Of a stretch of DNA of 64,000 nt, positions 54,861 through 63,979 are shown piece by piece. The stretch spans positions 4,589,724-4,653,723 of the forward strand of contig NZ_CP135918.1 in assembly GCF_032393985.1 (NCBI RefSeq), read 5' to 3'. Made by a program: the position numbers and the translations under genes. How positions within the stretch are numbered: position 1 is the first letter of the stretch; every line of letters starts with the position of its first letter. The notes under the pieces are model-generated. The model did no database searches and had not been told where the DNA came from. It was given only the letters and a program-made list of their open reading frames with translations. Source of the stretch: Fischerella sp. JS2. GTDB lineage: Bacteria; Cyanobacteriota; Cyanobacteriia; Cyanobacteriales; Nostocaceae.

Positions 54861-55460
54861 TTACCCTTCTACTTTATACTGTTTTCGCCACTTTTCTAAT
54901 TTCTCAATCGGTACTGATTTAGTCATGACATTGACGTCATTTCCTCTCCAATCAATTTCTGGATCGGTTGTAAAAACACCACATTCTAATTCCTCTAATT
55001 TGATATTCCAGTACTGACTGAATCGATTTTTCAAAGTGATAACTTGTTCAAAAACTTTGTTTCTATGTTTGTTTCTTCGTTTTCTTTCTGTTGCTCCTGT
55101 TGCTTTTGTATCAATAAATTTCGTTTCAATTAAAAACAATTTATTTTTAGAAGTAAGATAGACAAAATCACATTTACCTAAATCTGTATAGTCGGCAATA
55201 GGAGACTTTTCAAATAACAACAATTCAGCACAAATCGGAAATAAATTATTGATATTTAAAAATAAATATGCTTGCAACAGAAGTTCTTTGTCATAAGGAA
55301 ACCCAACAACCCCCTCAAAAAATCTTTGAATTTCTTCTTGAGATTGAGGTTGAATTTTTTTGCAATATTTAACAAACTGATCTAGCGCATTTGCGCTTAC
55401 CAAGTGTTTGCTCCTTACCCTGGTGACTGCATTTATTCTCATGGCATAAAAAGATACCAT
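54861..55460 (-). CDS. PD-(D/E)XK nuclease-like protein, orphan
   Basis: A 199-residue protein whose middle has the pattern of a restriction-type nuclease. D98 in KCDFVYL, a strand, then E112 and K114 in LFLIETKF give D-x13-ExK; the upstream acidic E79 could be the helix Glu. The rest is helical and basic (ERKRRNKHRNK near residue 125). No methyltransferase or partner lies nearby, so it is not an obvious restriction system. It may be a repair or remnant nuclease. ATG 55460 or ATG 55442 could be the start. Confidence 0.55.
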   Translation of the reverse strand: MVSFYAMRINAVTRVRSKHLVSANALDQFVKYCKKIQPQSQEEIQRFFEGVVGFPYDKELLLQAYLFLNINNLFPICAELLLFEKSPIADYTDLGKCDFVYLTSKNKLFLIETKFIDTKATGATERKRRNKHRNKVFEQVITLKNRFSQYWNIKLEELECGVFTTDPEIDWRGNDVNVMTKSVPIEKLEKWRKQYKVEG

Positions 55461-55830
55461 GTTTTCCAGGAAAACATCATCCGCAGAAGTAACTAAAAAA
55501 ACATATTATCTTCCTAAATCATACGGTTAATTACTGAAAAATAGAAATGGGAAAAAGTAATTACTTTTTCCTCAATACAACCCCTTCTTAATATGGAAAT
55601 GCTTTAATAAACCGCAGAGTACACAGAGTACACAGAGATAGAAGAGAATCCAGTTTCTTGCAAAAATAAAAAGAACTCCTCCTTAAGCCTCCCCGTTTTG
55701 TAGAGAAAGCTAAGTTTTCTTTCCCTACAACCCCAGAGTGGTCGATTGAGGGGATTAATTTCGACTTTTACAAGAGTTCTATTGCAATTTAGTAAACTTA
55801 AACTTCTAGTATTAATTTTTGCGTAATAAT
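55461..55830. other. Intergenic region, AT-rich
   Basis: About 370 bases between the nuclease-like gene and the end of dnaE. It contains ACCGCAGAGTACACAGAGTACACAGAG (about 55610-55640), a common tandem motif of Nostocales, and GC-containing imperfect palindromic parts near 55685-55755. No gene is recognised. Confidence 0.5.
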
Positions 55831-57186
55831 TTAAGTGTTAGTAAGTAGTTGTGCGTGAGCAGAAAATCGAGCATTGTGTAAAGCTAAAACAGTACTTCGA
55901 GAATCCTGCACCCAGAATTGACGTCCAAAACGGACTAGATGGCGGGAAGTTCCAGCCTGAACAATTCCGATTACTGGGACTTTTGCTTTTTCTTTATCCC
56001 CTGACTGCTCTTGTAAAATTGTTCGTAAGCGATGCTGTTCTTCAATGGTAGCTGCCTGTTGGACGTTTAATTCTACCATCACCATTTGTACTGTTTCTAC
56101 TGCTTCTGCATCTTCAACAATAAATTGAGTTTGCTCATCTCTTCGGTCTACTTTACCCCAAATGATTAATCTAGAATCAACTTGCAGAAGTGAACTAATG
56201 CGTTCGTAAGTTTTAGGAAATGCTACTGCTTCTGATTGAGAAGTTAAATCTTCTATGTGTAATATTGCCATTGGATCACCTTTTTTGGTGATGACTTTTT
56301 TGACATTATTAAGCATTACTACTGCACATAAAGTTGATTCTTCTTTTTGTTCACCTAATTGAGAAAGATTAACTGGTGCTAGGACTCGTGCTGATCTGCG
56401 TATGGATTTTAGGGGATGATCTGAGACGTAGAAGCCTAATAATTCTTTTTCTTTGCGTAACTTTTCTTGGGGAGGTAAATCAGGAACAGGCTTTGCTTTC
56501 GGGGCGCTATCAAAACTATTTTGCATTGTACTTTTATTAGTATTGCTAGCAAATCCGCCGCCTAATAAATCAAAGAGATTACCTTGTCCAGTAGCTCTAT
56601 CTTTGGCGCGGGATTGGGCCCAGTCGTATACTAGAGGCAAGTCATGCAGTAACTGATTACGATTGGAGTCAATTTTGTCAAAGGCTCCACAATAAATTAG
56701 TGATTCTAAAGTGCGACGGTTAACAGTACCCAAATCAACGCGATCGCAAAAATCAGACAATGACTTAAACTCACCTTTAGATTCTCTGGCTTCTAAAATA
56801 GCAGCGATCGCATTTTGTCCAACGTTCCGCACCGCCGATAATCCAAACAGGACTTTACCATCCAAAGGAGTAAAATCAACGCCAGAACGATTAATATCGG
56901 GTGGGTCGATCTGAATACCCATGTTTGTACAGGTAGCAATATATTTTTGCACCTTATCTGTATCGTCACTGTTAGCTGTTAACAGTGCCGCCATATACTC
57001 TAAAGGATAATTAGCCTTTAAATATGCAGTTTGATAAGTTACATACCCATAAGCTGTAGAGTGGGATTTATTGAAACAATTGGAAGCAACCAAACCGTTT
57101 TTAATCACAAAATTATGGTTTTGCTCTACTCCAATGTCATATACATTCTGTGTACCTAATGATTGGCGAGTTATAATTTTAACCAT
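55831..57186 (-). CDS. dnaE: DNA polymerase III alpha subunit, C-terminal half with split-intein Int-C
   Basis: Residues 1-36 are a DnaE split intein C-fragment: MVKIITRQSLGTQNVYDIGV, then EQNHNFVIKNGLVASN, ending in N36. The C-extein starts at C37 (CFNKSHSTAYGYVTYQTAYL) and continues the polymerase finger, HhH and OB domains to the usual end ALHNARFSA. Bases 57079-57186 encode Int-C. The N-half with Int-N is made from another locus, and protein trans-splicing joins them. This separate location of halves is typical of cyanobacteria. The Asn36-Cys37 junction and the His before it are intact. It has no adjacent partner in the window. Confidence 0.97.
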   Translation of the reverse strand: MVKIITRQSLGTQNVYDIGVEQNHNFVIKNGLVASNCFNKSHSTAYGYVTYQTAYLKANYPLEYMAALLTANSDDTDKVQKYIATCTNMGIQIDPPDINRSGVDFTPLDGKVLFGLSAVRNVGQNAIAAILEARESKGEFKSLSDFCDRVDLGTVNRRTLESLIYCGAFDKIDSNRNQLLHDLPLVYDWAQSRAKDRATGQGNLFDLLGGGFASNTNKSTMQNSFDSAPKAKPVPDLPPQEKLRKEKELLGFYVSDHPLKSIRRSARVLAPVNLSQLGEQKEESTLCAVVMLNNVKKVITKKGDPMAILHIEDLTSQSEAVAFPKTYERISSLLQVDSRLIIWGKVDRRDEQTQFIVEDAEAVETVQMVMVELNVQQAATIEEQHRLRTILQEQSGDKEKAKVPVIGIVQAGTSRHLVRFGRQFWVQDSRSTVLALHNARFSAHAQLLTNT

Positions 57187-57333
57187 TTTTTATAAAAAAC
57201 TGAAATCTTGAGAATTAGTTAATTCTATAAAATTGTGCAAGTAAGTCGGCACAAATAAAGTTAACTAGTTGGGGTCGTCATTCGTCATACCCTACGGGAA
57301 GCCGAAGAAGGCGCGTCTACGTCATCGGGTAGG

Positions 57334-57396
57334 GGTAAAGCATTTGTAATAGTAAATTCTGTTTTGATGTCAAGATATACATACAAATGCTTTGCC
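57334..57396. repeat. Inverted repeat element of about 63 bp
   Basis: GGTAAAGCATTTGTA and TACAAATGCTTTGCC match in 14 of 15 positions around a 33-base centre. It may be a small MITE-like or palindromic element. It follows a fragment with CCCTACGGGAAGCCG. Confidence 0.7.
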
Positions 57397-57589
57397 TTTA
57401 CAGGCATGTTTACTGTTCTTAACATATGTTATGTTTATTCCCACCAACTTACTTAGTGTGGAATACATATTAATCTAATTGTGAGTGTAATTCAGTTATC
57501 AGTTATCAAATTCTACTGCTTACTGCGACTAGTACTGTATGCGGCAAGCTGCTATGTGTCTACACTGATTCCTAACCACCAACCACCAA

Positions 57590-57775
57590 CCCTACTCTTT
57601 TGAGAAGACGCTTGCGCGTCTACGGGTTCGTCAGTTGCTCATGGGGGACTCACCGGTCCCCACTCCTCCAAGGGAGGAACCCCCTGCGTTCCCGTCGCTG
57701 ACTCACCACCAACCACTAACTACTAATGTACAGACGCGATGTTCCTCGCGTCTCTACCCACTAATTACTAACTTT
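57590..57775. repeat. Dispersed repeats before gatA with 30-nt palindrome, copy 5
   Basis: It holds a ~90-bp repeat fragment (GTTGCTCATGGGGGACTCACC at about 57632), TCCAAGGGAGGAACC, heptamers, and the palindrome at 57728-57757 (GTACAGACGC-GATGTTCCTC-GCGTCTCTAC). Confidence 0.85.
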
Positions 57776-57837
57776 CAACTAAGCATAAATTGTCAAACTG
57801 TACTAAAATCAATGACTTGAGTCACAAAGGAAGCAAT

Positions 57838-59295
57838 ATGGCATCCATCCGCGAGTTGCACAAACAGCTAGTTAAAAAAGAACGTTCTGCCGTAGAAATT
57901 ACTCAAGAAGCTTTAGACCGCATTCAAGCGCTAGAGCCAAAATTACACAGTTTCTTGTGTGTAACTGCCGAACGGGCATTGGAACAAGCGCGGGCAGTGG
58001 ATGCTAAAATCGCCGCAGGCGAAGAAATTGGTTTATTGGCAGGCATTCCCACCGGCATTAAAGACAATATATGTACAAAGGGAATTACTACTACTTGTGC
58101 TTCCCGAATTTTAGAAAATTTTGTACCGCCCTATGAAGCCACGGTAACACAAAAGTTAGCGGCAGCCGATGCAGTGATGGTTGGTAAAACCAATTTGGAT
58201 GAGTTTGCGATGGGCGGTTCCACAGAAACCTCAGCCTATGGTCTGACTGCTAATCCTTGGGATTTATCGAGAGTTCCGGGTGGTTCTTCTGGTGGTTCGG
58301 CGGCGGCGGTAGCAGCAGGAGAATGTGTTATTTCTCTGGGTTCTGATACTGGGGGTTCGATTCGTCAACCAGCTTCTTTTTGTGGGGTGGTGGGGATCAA
58401 GCCAACCTACGGACTTGTTTCGCGTTATGGTTTAGTAGCGTTTGCTTCGTCTTTGGATCAAATTGGCCCCTTTGCTCGTTCTGTGGAAGATGCAGCGATA
58501 TTGTTGCAAGCGATCGCAGGTTATGATCCTAAAGACTCTACTAGCTTAAAAGTTGCTATTCCCAACTACGCCGCCAGCTTAAAACCAGATCTCAAACCCA
58601 GAGGACAACTGAGAATTGGCATTATTAAAGAAACTTTTGGCGAAGGTTTAGATTCACAAGTTGAACAGGCTATTACCAAAGCACTTGATCAACTGCAAAA
58701 TCTGGGTGCAGAAATTCATGTAGTTTCCTGTCCCCGCTTTCGTTATGGTTTGCCTAGCTACTACATTATTGCCCCTTCAGAAGCTTCAGCAAATTTGGCT
58801 CGTTACGATGGCGTCAAGTATGGTTATCGTGCTGAGGAAGCAGAAAATTTGATGGAGATGTACACCCGTACTCGTGCTAGTGGTTTCGGTGCAGAAGTCA
58901 AACGGCGGATTATGTTAGGAACCTATGCTCTTTCAGCAGGATACTACGATGCCTATTATTTAAAAGCGCAAAAGGTACGCACCCTGATTAAAGAAGATTT
59001 TGAAAGAGCTTTTGAACAAGTTCATGTCTTAGCTTGTCCTACCGCCCCTACCACCGCATTCAAAGCGGGAGAAAAAACTGCTGATCCTCTAAGTATGTAT
59101 TTGGTCGACTTAATGACTATTCCTGTGAATCTAGCAGGTTTACCAGGTATAAGTGTACCCTGTGGCTTTGATAACAATGGACTACCGATTGGTTTGCAGT
59201 TGATTGGTAGACCTTTACGAGAAGATCAACTGTTTCAAGTGGCTTATGCTTATGAACAATCTACTTCATGGCACTTGCGTATGCCGCAAGTATAG
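57838..59295 (+). CDS. gatA: Aspartyl/glutamyl-tRNA amidotransferase subunit A
   Basis: A 485-residue amidase. The Ser-cisSer-Lys triad is K75 (GIKDN), S150 (PGGSSGGS) and S174 ([10 protein letters not shown]). It releases ammonia from glutamine for converting Glu-tRNA(Gln) to Gln-tRNA(Gln) with GatB and GatC. AAGGAAG six bases before ATG 57838 and the family start MASIRELH decide the start. gatB and gatC are not in the window. Confidence 0.97.
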   Translation: MASIRELHKQLVKKERSAVEITQEALDRIQALEPKLHSFLCVTAERALEQARAVDAKIAAGEEIGLLAGIPTGIKDNICTKGITTTCASRILENFVPPYEATVTQKLAAADAVMVGKTNLDEFAMGGSTETSAYGLTANPWDLSRVPGGSSGGSAAAVAAGECVISLGSDTGGSIRQPASFCGVVGIKPTYGLVSRYGLVAFASSLDQIGPFARSVEDAAILLQAIAGYDPKDSTSLKVAIPNYAASLKPDLKPRGQLRIGIIKETFGEGLDSQVEQAITKALDQLQNLGAEIHVVSCPRFRYGLPSYYIIAPSEASANLARYDGVKYGYRAEEAENLMEMYTRTRASGFGAEVKRRIMLGTYALSAGYYDAYYLKAQKVRTLIKEDFERAFEQVHVLACPTAPTTAFKAGEKTADPLSMYLVDLMTIPVNLAGLPGISVPCGFDNNGLPIGLQLIGRPLREDQLFQVAYAYEQSTSWHLRMPQV

Positions 59296-59349
59296 TTATT
59301 AGTTATTGGTCAATTGTCAATAGCCAATAGTCAATAGTCAATGGTAAAA

Positions 59350-60264
59350 CTATTGACTATTGACTATGGACTCTTGACTACTGACTGATTCAGGAGTAAA
59401 GGTTACTGTCCTTATCCTTCCTAAATCTCCCAGAGGTTTTTGTTCACTTTTGTTAGCAGAAACCAATACAGCACCTGCGTTACCAGAACGTATAGTCAAT
59501 TCCTTGTTTGCTGTCCAAGTTTTTCGATCTCCCTTATTTAAAGTCCCCACAAACATAGTTTTACCGTCTGCTTTGACTCGCACCCATGATTCTCCTTGTA
59601 GTTCGACTGTCACTTCAACTGGAGAAGTTGCTGGGGTTGAAGGAGATGTTTCTGGTAAGGGAGTTGTAGCTACTGGGGTAGTAAATGGCGACAATGTTGG
59701 CGACGCAGCTACAGTTGTTGGGGTAGCTGAAGAGGCTGGTGATGGAGTTGTAGCTACTGGGGTAGTAAATGGGGATAATGTTGGTGACGAAGCTACAGGT
59801 GGAGATACTGTTGTTTGGGTGGAAGCTTTAGGTTTTTGTTCCTGAGCAACAGAATCGGCTGGACTTTTAGGATTCAGGCGAAAAAACAATATAAAAGAAG
59901 CAACAGTTAATAATACTGCATAAGGAACAGCAAGAGGGATATGTATACTTGAATTTTTTTGTTCTTCCTTACCATCATTTCCAGAATCGAGAAGGAAAAA
60001 GTTAATTGCAAAATTTTTGGCTAATGATACACCATCAAGTCCAAGTGCATCACCGTAGCGCCGGATAAATCCTTGTACAAAAATTGGCTCTGGTAAATCT
60101 TCATATCGACCTTCTTCCAATGCTTCTAAAAAGGCTTGTCTGATCAGGGTTTGAGCAGTTATTTGTTCTATACGCACGGATTTGTCTTCGCGTATCTGTC
60201 GTAAATATGCTCCGATTTCCTTGAGTTGCTCTTGTTGAGCCTCATTGAACGACGTCACTGTCAT
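59350..60264 (-). CDS. RodZ-like protein 2 (HTH_25, membrane helix, DUF4115)
   Basis: A 304-residue protein. It has a helix-turn-helix region (about residues 16-85, with ALEEGRYEDLPEPIFVQGFIRRYGDALGL), one membrane helix near 112-127, a Thr/Pro-rich linker with the segment SPTLSPFTTPVATTP in two copies, and a DUF4115-like beta domain (SWVRVKADGKTMFVGTLNKGDRKTW). It resembles the protein at 32939. The last ten residues (SSQESIVNSQ) and stop come from a heptamer array (59294-59390), so the C-terminus has been rewritten by repeats. Confidence 0.85.
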   Translation of the reverse strand: MTVTSFNEAQQEQLKEIGAYLRQIREDKSVRIEQITAQTLIRQAFLEALEEGRYEDLPEPIFVQGFIRRYGDALGLDGVSLAKNFAINFFLLDSGNDGKEEQKNSSIHIPLAVPYAVLLTVASFILFFRLNPKSPADSVAQEQKPKASTQTTVSPPVASSPTLSPFTTPVATTPSPASSATPTTVAASPTLSPFTTPVATTPLPETSPSTPATSPVEVTVELQGESWVRVKADGKTMFVGTLNKGDRKTWTANKELTIRSGNAGAVLVSANKSEQKPLGDLGRIRTVTFTPESVSSQESIVNSQ

Positions 60265-60433
60265 CTCCCAAAATCTACTGATAATCTACTATTTTTTATT
60301 TATTAAACTTTTCAATAATAAATTTTTTGATAAACAATGTTAATTGTCAAATACTACAATTACAGATTTTAGTGATTATATTGTATACATAAATACTGGC
60401 ATCTGAAAAAATAAGCTGCAACATAAAATACAA

Positions 60434-61306
60434 TTGTTAACCTATTTATTAGTTTGGGTTGGAATGCTTGCAGCACTAAGCTACTGTGCTGTATGTATAC
60501 TTCTTTTTTTACAACAACCACGATTTATATTTTTTCCATCTTCTATCATTGAAACGACGCCAACGTTTTTAAATTTACATTATGAAGAAGTTTGGCTGCC
60601 TGTACAAATTAAATCGCATCAGGTGGAATATATTCATGGTTGGTGGCTCAGTGCAAATCAATCTAATGGGAAAGTTATACTTTATCTACATGGTAACGGT
60701 ATAAATATTGGCGCAAATATTACCCATGCCAGTAGGTTTTATCAACTTGGATTTTCGGTGTTATTAATTGACTATCGAGGTTACGGTCGCAGCCGGGGTC
60801 GTTTTCCCAATGAAAAGCGAGTCTGTGAAGATGCAGCGATCGCTTGGAACTATTTAGTACAACAGCGAAAGATTACACCTAGTCAAATATTTATCTACGG
60901 TCATTCTTTGGGGGGTGCGATCGCTATTGACCTAGCTATTAAACAGCCAAATGCAGCTGGATTGATTGTAGAAAGTTCTTTTACCTCAATTCGGCAAGTA
61001 GTAGCATACAGGAACATTTTTCGGATGTTTCCTGTCGATTTGATTCTGACACAGCAATTTAATTCAATCCAAAAAGTACCTCAACTAAAAGTGCCTGTTT
61101 TATTCATTCATGGTGTCAGCGATGTAACTATCCCCGTTTTCATGAGTGAAGAACTATATGATGCTGCTCCTGAACCGAAAAGATTACTTTTGGTTCCCGG
61201 TGCTGGGCATAATAACGTAGCAGAGGTCGCTTCTGTGAAATACCTCGAAGCAGTACTTTTTTTATGCAATAGGCTGTGTGAGGGAGAGGATAAAGTCATT
61301 GAATAA
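60434..61306 (+). CDS. Alpha/beta hydrolase, BEM46/ABHD13-like, membrane anchored
   Basis: A 290-residue hydrolase. An N-terminal membrane segment (about residues 3-27) precedes the fold. The catalytic triad is S158 (GHSLGG), D230 (GVSDVTIP) and H259 (GAGHNN). YLHGNG is the oxyanion region. It belongs to the BEM46-like serine hydrolases with unknown substrate. It starts at TTG 60434 or ATG 60464, the latter losing ten residues of the helix. Confidence 0.85.
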   Translation: MLTYLLVWVGMLAALSYCAVCILLFLQQPRFIFFPSSIIETTPTFLNLHYEEVWLPVQIKSHQVEYIHGWWLSANQSNGKVILYLHGNGINIGANITHASRFYQLGFSVLLIDYRGYGRSRGRFPNEKRVCEDAAIAWNYLVQQRKITPSQIFIYGHSLGGAIAIDLAIKQPNAAGLIVESSFTSIRQVVAYRNIFRMFPVDLILTQQFNSIQKVPQLKVPVLFIHGVSDVTIPVFMSEELYDAAPEPKRLLLVPGAGHNNVAEVASVKYLEAVLFLCNRLCEGEDKVIE

Positions 61307-61517
61307 GGGCAGAAAAGTTAAATAACTTGTTTAAAAAAAGTATTATGCTTAACTAGTTTACAAGTAAATTTACGTACACAAAATTATAAGAAGAGATCGC
61401 TAAAATAATTCATTATTGTCTAGTAAACAGCACTAAATTGATACCTAAAAATCCGGATATATGAGCGTCAAGTTAGAAGAAATAATACAGGTATTACTTT
61501 CTTGAAAGAGACTCCTA

Positions 61518-62630
61518 GTGATGGTTACTACACCTGTGTACTTCTTACAAATTTTGGGCAATCCCACTATTGAAATTTCTCAAGATGAATTGCGATCGCT
61601 TTTAGGAGAAATAGAAGCAGAACTGCATAATTCTCAAGTTTACCGTCGTGCTTTAGCTACTATACAAAAATTACTTGGTGACTCCACCGAACAAGGCAAG
61701 ATGTTGTTAAAAGCCGTGGGCAGAGAAGCGATTGGTTTAGCATTTCGACAATTAGCTCAACATTATCAAAAAGTGGAAAACCCTGTTGAACAACTGACAA
61801 ATAATCAACCACCAACAGAGACTGCCGATTTCACACAACAAACACAACAAGATAATAGCAATAACTTATCAAAATATTTAACCACCGTAAAATTTAATAC
61901 TAAAGAAAACCAAGAAAATACTAAAGAAGAAAATTTACCATCTCAGCCTAACGCAGTAGCAAATGCAGTAGCAAATATAGCCACTCACGAAAATCTGACA
62001 ACAGTAAAAACATCTTTAGAATGGCTAAAAAATAAAACAGTTTCCAAAACAGAGCCAACAAAGCATTCCGTAGACGAACGACGTACAGAAAGTCTGCGTC
62101 AAATTGGGCAACAACTCCGCCAAGCTCGTGAGTCTAGAGGTCTTTCTTTGGAACAACTCTGCGTTTACACTTACATCTCAGCCAATCAAATGGAAGCGGT
62201 AGAAAATGGTAATTGGGAGTTACTGCCAGAAGATGTTTTTGTACGTGGTTTTATCCGTGTAATGGGAAATGCTTTAGGATTCAATGGCACAGCTTTAGCT
62301 GCTTCCTTACCAGCACCAGAAACAACAAAATCCGTTTTACCTTCTTGGGGTGAGTCGAAAAAAACCTCTAGAGGAGTTGGCTTTGAAATTCGCCCCATGC
62401 ATTTATATGTAGGCTACACAGCCCTTGTTGCTAGCGCTATCGGTGGATTATCGTATGTTTCACAGCAAGGAGAGACTAGCAGACTAGTAAATCAAAATGC
62501 AGTTACTCCTACCTCTTCTTCTGTTTCAGACTCGTTAAAGCATAATGAGTCTAGAACCACACCGGGAATCAAGTCTAGCAATGCTGGTGTAACTGTTGGG
62601 CCAGATATTTCACCACCAGAGGCGTTGTAG
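61518..62630 (+). CDS. RodZ-like protein 3 (central HTH_25, one membrane helix, no DUF4115)
   Basis: A 370-residue protein. Residues 1-95 form a unique helical N-terminal domain (LQILGNPTIEISQDELRSLLGEIEAEL). A Gln/Asn/Thr-rich linker leads to a helix-turn-helix at about 193-260 (LRQIGQQLRQARESRGLSLEQLCVYTYISANQMEAVENG then RGFIRVMGNALGFNG). The sequence near 295-315 (MHLYVGYTALVASAIGGLSYV) is a membrane helix. The tail after it is short and has no DUF4115 domain. So it differs from the two others in the window. Start ATG 61518. Confidence 0.82.
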   Translation: MMVTTPVYFLQILGNPTIEISQDELRSLLGEIEAELHNSQVYRRALATIQKLLGDSTEQGKMLLKAVGREAIGLAFRQLAQHYQKVENPVEQLTNNQPPTETADFTQQTQQDNSNNLSKYLTTVKFNTKENQENTKEENLPSQPNAVANAVANIATHENLTTVKTSLEWLKNKTVSKTEPTKHSVDERRTESLRQIGQQLRQARESRGLSLEQLCVYTYISANQMEAVENGNWELLPEDVFVRGFIRVMGNALGFNGTALAASLPAPETTKSVLPSWGESKKTSRGVGFEIRPMHLYVGYTALVASAIGGLSYVSQQGETSRLVNQNAVTPTSSSVSDSLKHNESRTTPGIKSSNAGVTVGPDISPPEAL

Positions 62631-62650
62631 GAGTGTTGGAGATGGGGTGA

Positions 62651-62742
62651 TGGGGACCGGTGAGTCCCCCATGAGCGATTGCCGTAGACGCGCTTTACTC
62701 GGCTTCTGTAAAGTAAGGGTTTCCCGGCATAAAGAAAGAGGC
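62651..62742 (-). repeat. ~90-bp dispersed repeat, copy B (inverse orientation)
   Basis: The reverse complement aligns with 13728-13816, differing mainly by a short insertion (AGTAAAG for CTAG) and a few substitutions. CTGCCGTGCGCTTTGCGCGGC and CCCGTAGGGTGG follow. The 62631-62895 gap holds only these and heptamers. Confidence 0.85.
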
Positions 62743-62895
62743 GTCACCTGCCGTGCGCTTTGCGCGGCTTAAGGTAAGGGTGGAGTGTGTAGACACGCAA
62801 GTGGCTTCCCGTAGGGTGGAGTAAACCACTAACTACTAACAATCAACAAACAATCACCAACCACCAACTAACAACCAACAACCAACCTAAACGCA

Positions 62896-63480
62896 TTACT
62901 CTTCTGCCAAGATAGTGTAGATTTCGCGTTTGGCTCGATTGAGGATTTCACGTACTCTGTTGATCTGATCTGTGTTGCCACTACGAGCAACTTGCATTAC
63001 TACTCCACCTAAATCAGCGATCGCGTTTCCCAATTCTATCCACTGTTGGGGTTTATTTCTTCTGGTCATCCAGTCTTGAGGATCACCCCGTTCAGCTAAT
63101 AATTGCCTACCACTTTCAGTGATTGTATATACTTTTTTTTCTTCTACTTGTTCCGAAGTGAGATAGCCCCCTTCTTCAAGTAGCTGGAGTGTGGGATAAA
63201 CGGAACCTGGACTGGGTTTCCAAAAACCCCCGTAACGTGCCTCTAATTCTTTGATCAAATCATATCCATGTCGGGGTTGCTCTGCCAGTAACGATAGCAG
63301 GATGTACTTAATATCACCACGTGGTGTCCGTTGCTCATCTTTCCAATCCCACTTTGAGGATCGGCGATGCCTACCTCTATGAGGCATATCGTCGCATCCT
63401 GATTCAAAAAAATGACGATGCATAGGAACACCTAAAAACATACCTGCAAAATGACGGTGTTTAGGAAGACCTAAAAACAT
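62896..63480 (-). CDS. PadR-family transcriptional regulator
   Basis: A 194-residue regulator. The PadR winged helix (KYILLSLLAEQPRHGYDLIKELEARYGGFWKPSPGSVYPTLQLLEEGGYL, then VYTITESGRQLL) spans about residues 55-130 and a C-terminal helical dimerisation region follows. The N-terminus holds a 13-residue imperfect duplication (MFLGLPKHRHFAG, MFLGVPMHRHFFE), His-rich, encoded by a duplicated start region. The ligand is unknown. Starts at ATG 63480, or ATG 63441 in the second copy; an in-frame TTG at 63495 is less likely. A palindrome upstream suggests autoregulation. Confidence 0.88.
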   Translation of the reverse strand: MFLGLPKHRHFAGMFLGVPMHRHFFESGCDDMPHRGRHRRSSKWDWKDEQRTPRGDIKYILLSLLAEQPRHGYDLIKELEARYGGFWKPSPGSVYPTLQLLEEGGYLTSEQVEEKKVYTITESGRQLLAERGDPQDWMTRRNKPQQWIELGNAIADLGGVVMQVARSGNTDQINRVREILNRAKREIYTILAEE

Positions 63481-63523
63481 AATTGCTTGTCTCAAATACT
63501 TCTATTCTGATTATAGATATGTC

Positions 63524-63535
63524 ACGATATATCGT
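63524..63535. promoter_or_regulatory. Palindrome, probable PadR operator
   Basis: ACGATATATCGT is a perfect 12-bp palindrome about 45 bases upstream of the padR start. PadR-type repressors commonly bind ATATCG-containing dyads near their own promoters. The assignment is by position and general motif only. Confidence 0.55.
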
Positions 63536-63979
63536 TAATAAAAGTTCATATTTATTATGTCCCGTCGAAATCTCCCAGGAGTACATAGCAGCAATTCTTT
63601 ATCTTATGCAGCAGCTATGTTCTAATGAACGTACCGAAAGTTCTATAGGAAAAATTAATTAAGTCTGTATTAACTATTTCTTGACAAAAAATTAATATCC
63701 AAATGATAGGTTAGACACGACAAAGCAACAGTTGACACCATAAAACGGCAGGATCATCTGATGGCTTGCGTGCTTTGAATGACCCAATAAGTATACCTTC
63801 TACAACTATAACAAAGCCACCCAGCCCTGGCTAAAATCATAAGGTTTGATTTTTGTTTGAGATGAAACCAAGTGATTTAAGCCTGGATTGGGCTATTGGT
63901 TATAGAATTTCTCAGCGATCGCCCTGCCTTGTGTCATCTGTTCCTCCGCTTCCATTCATTAGTTAGAGGAGCAACAACG
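63536..63979. other. Intergenic region before the last gene
   Basis: About 440 bases upstream of the gene that starts at 63980. I see no gene or hairpin with a T-run. A TTGACA at 63681 lacks a good -10 element. The leader of the next gene is expected here. Confidence 0.4.

Noticed and set aside
63681-63709. Sigma-70 type promoter TTGACA with a 17-base spacer
   Set aside because: The -10 hexamer would be TGATAG, which matches the consensus poorly, and it is nearly 300 bases from the next start.
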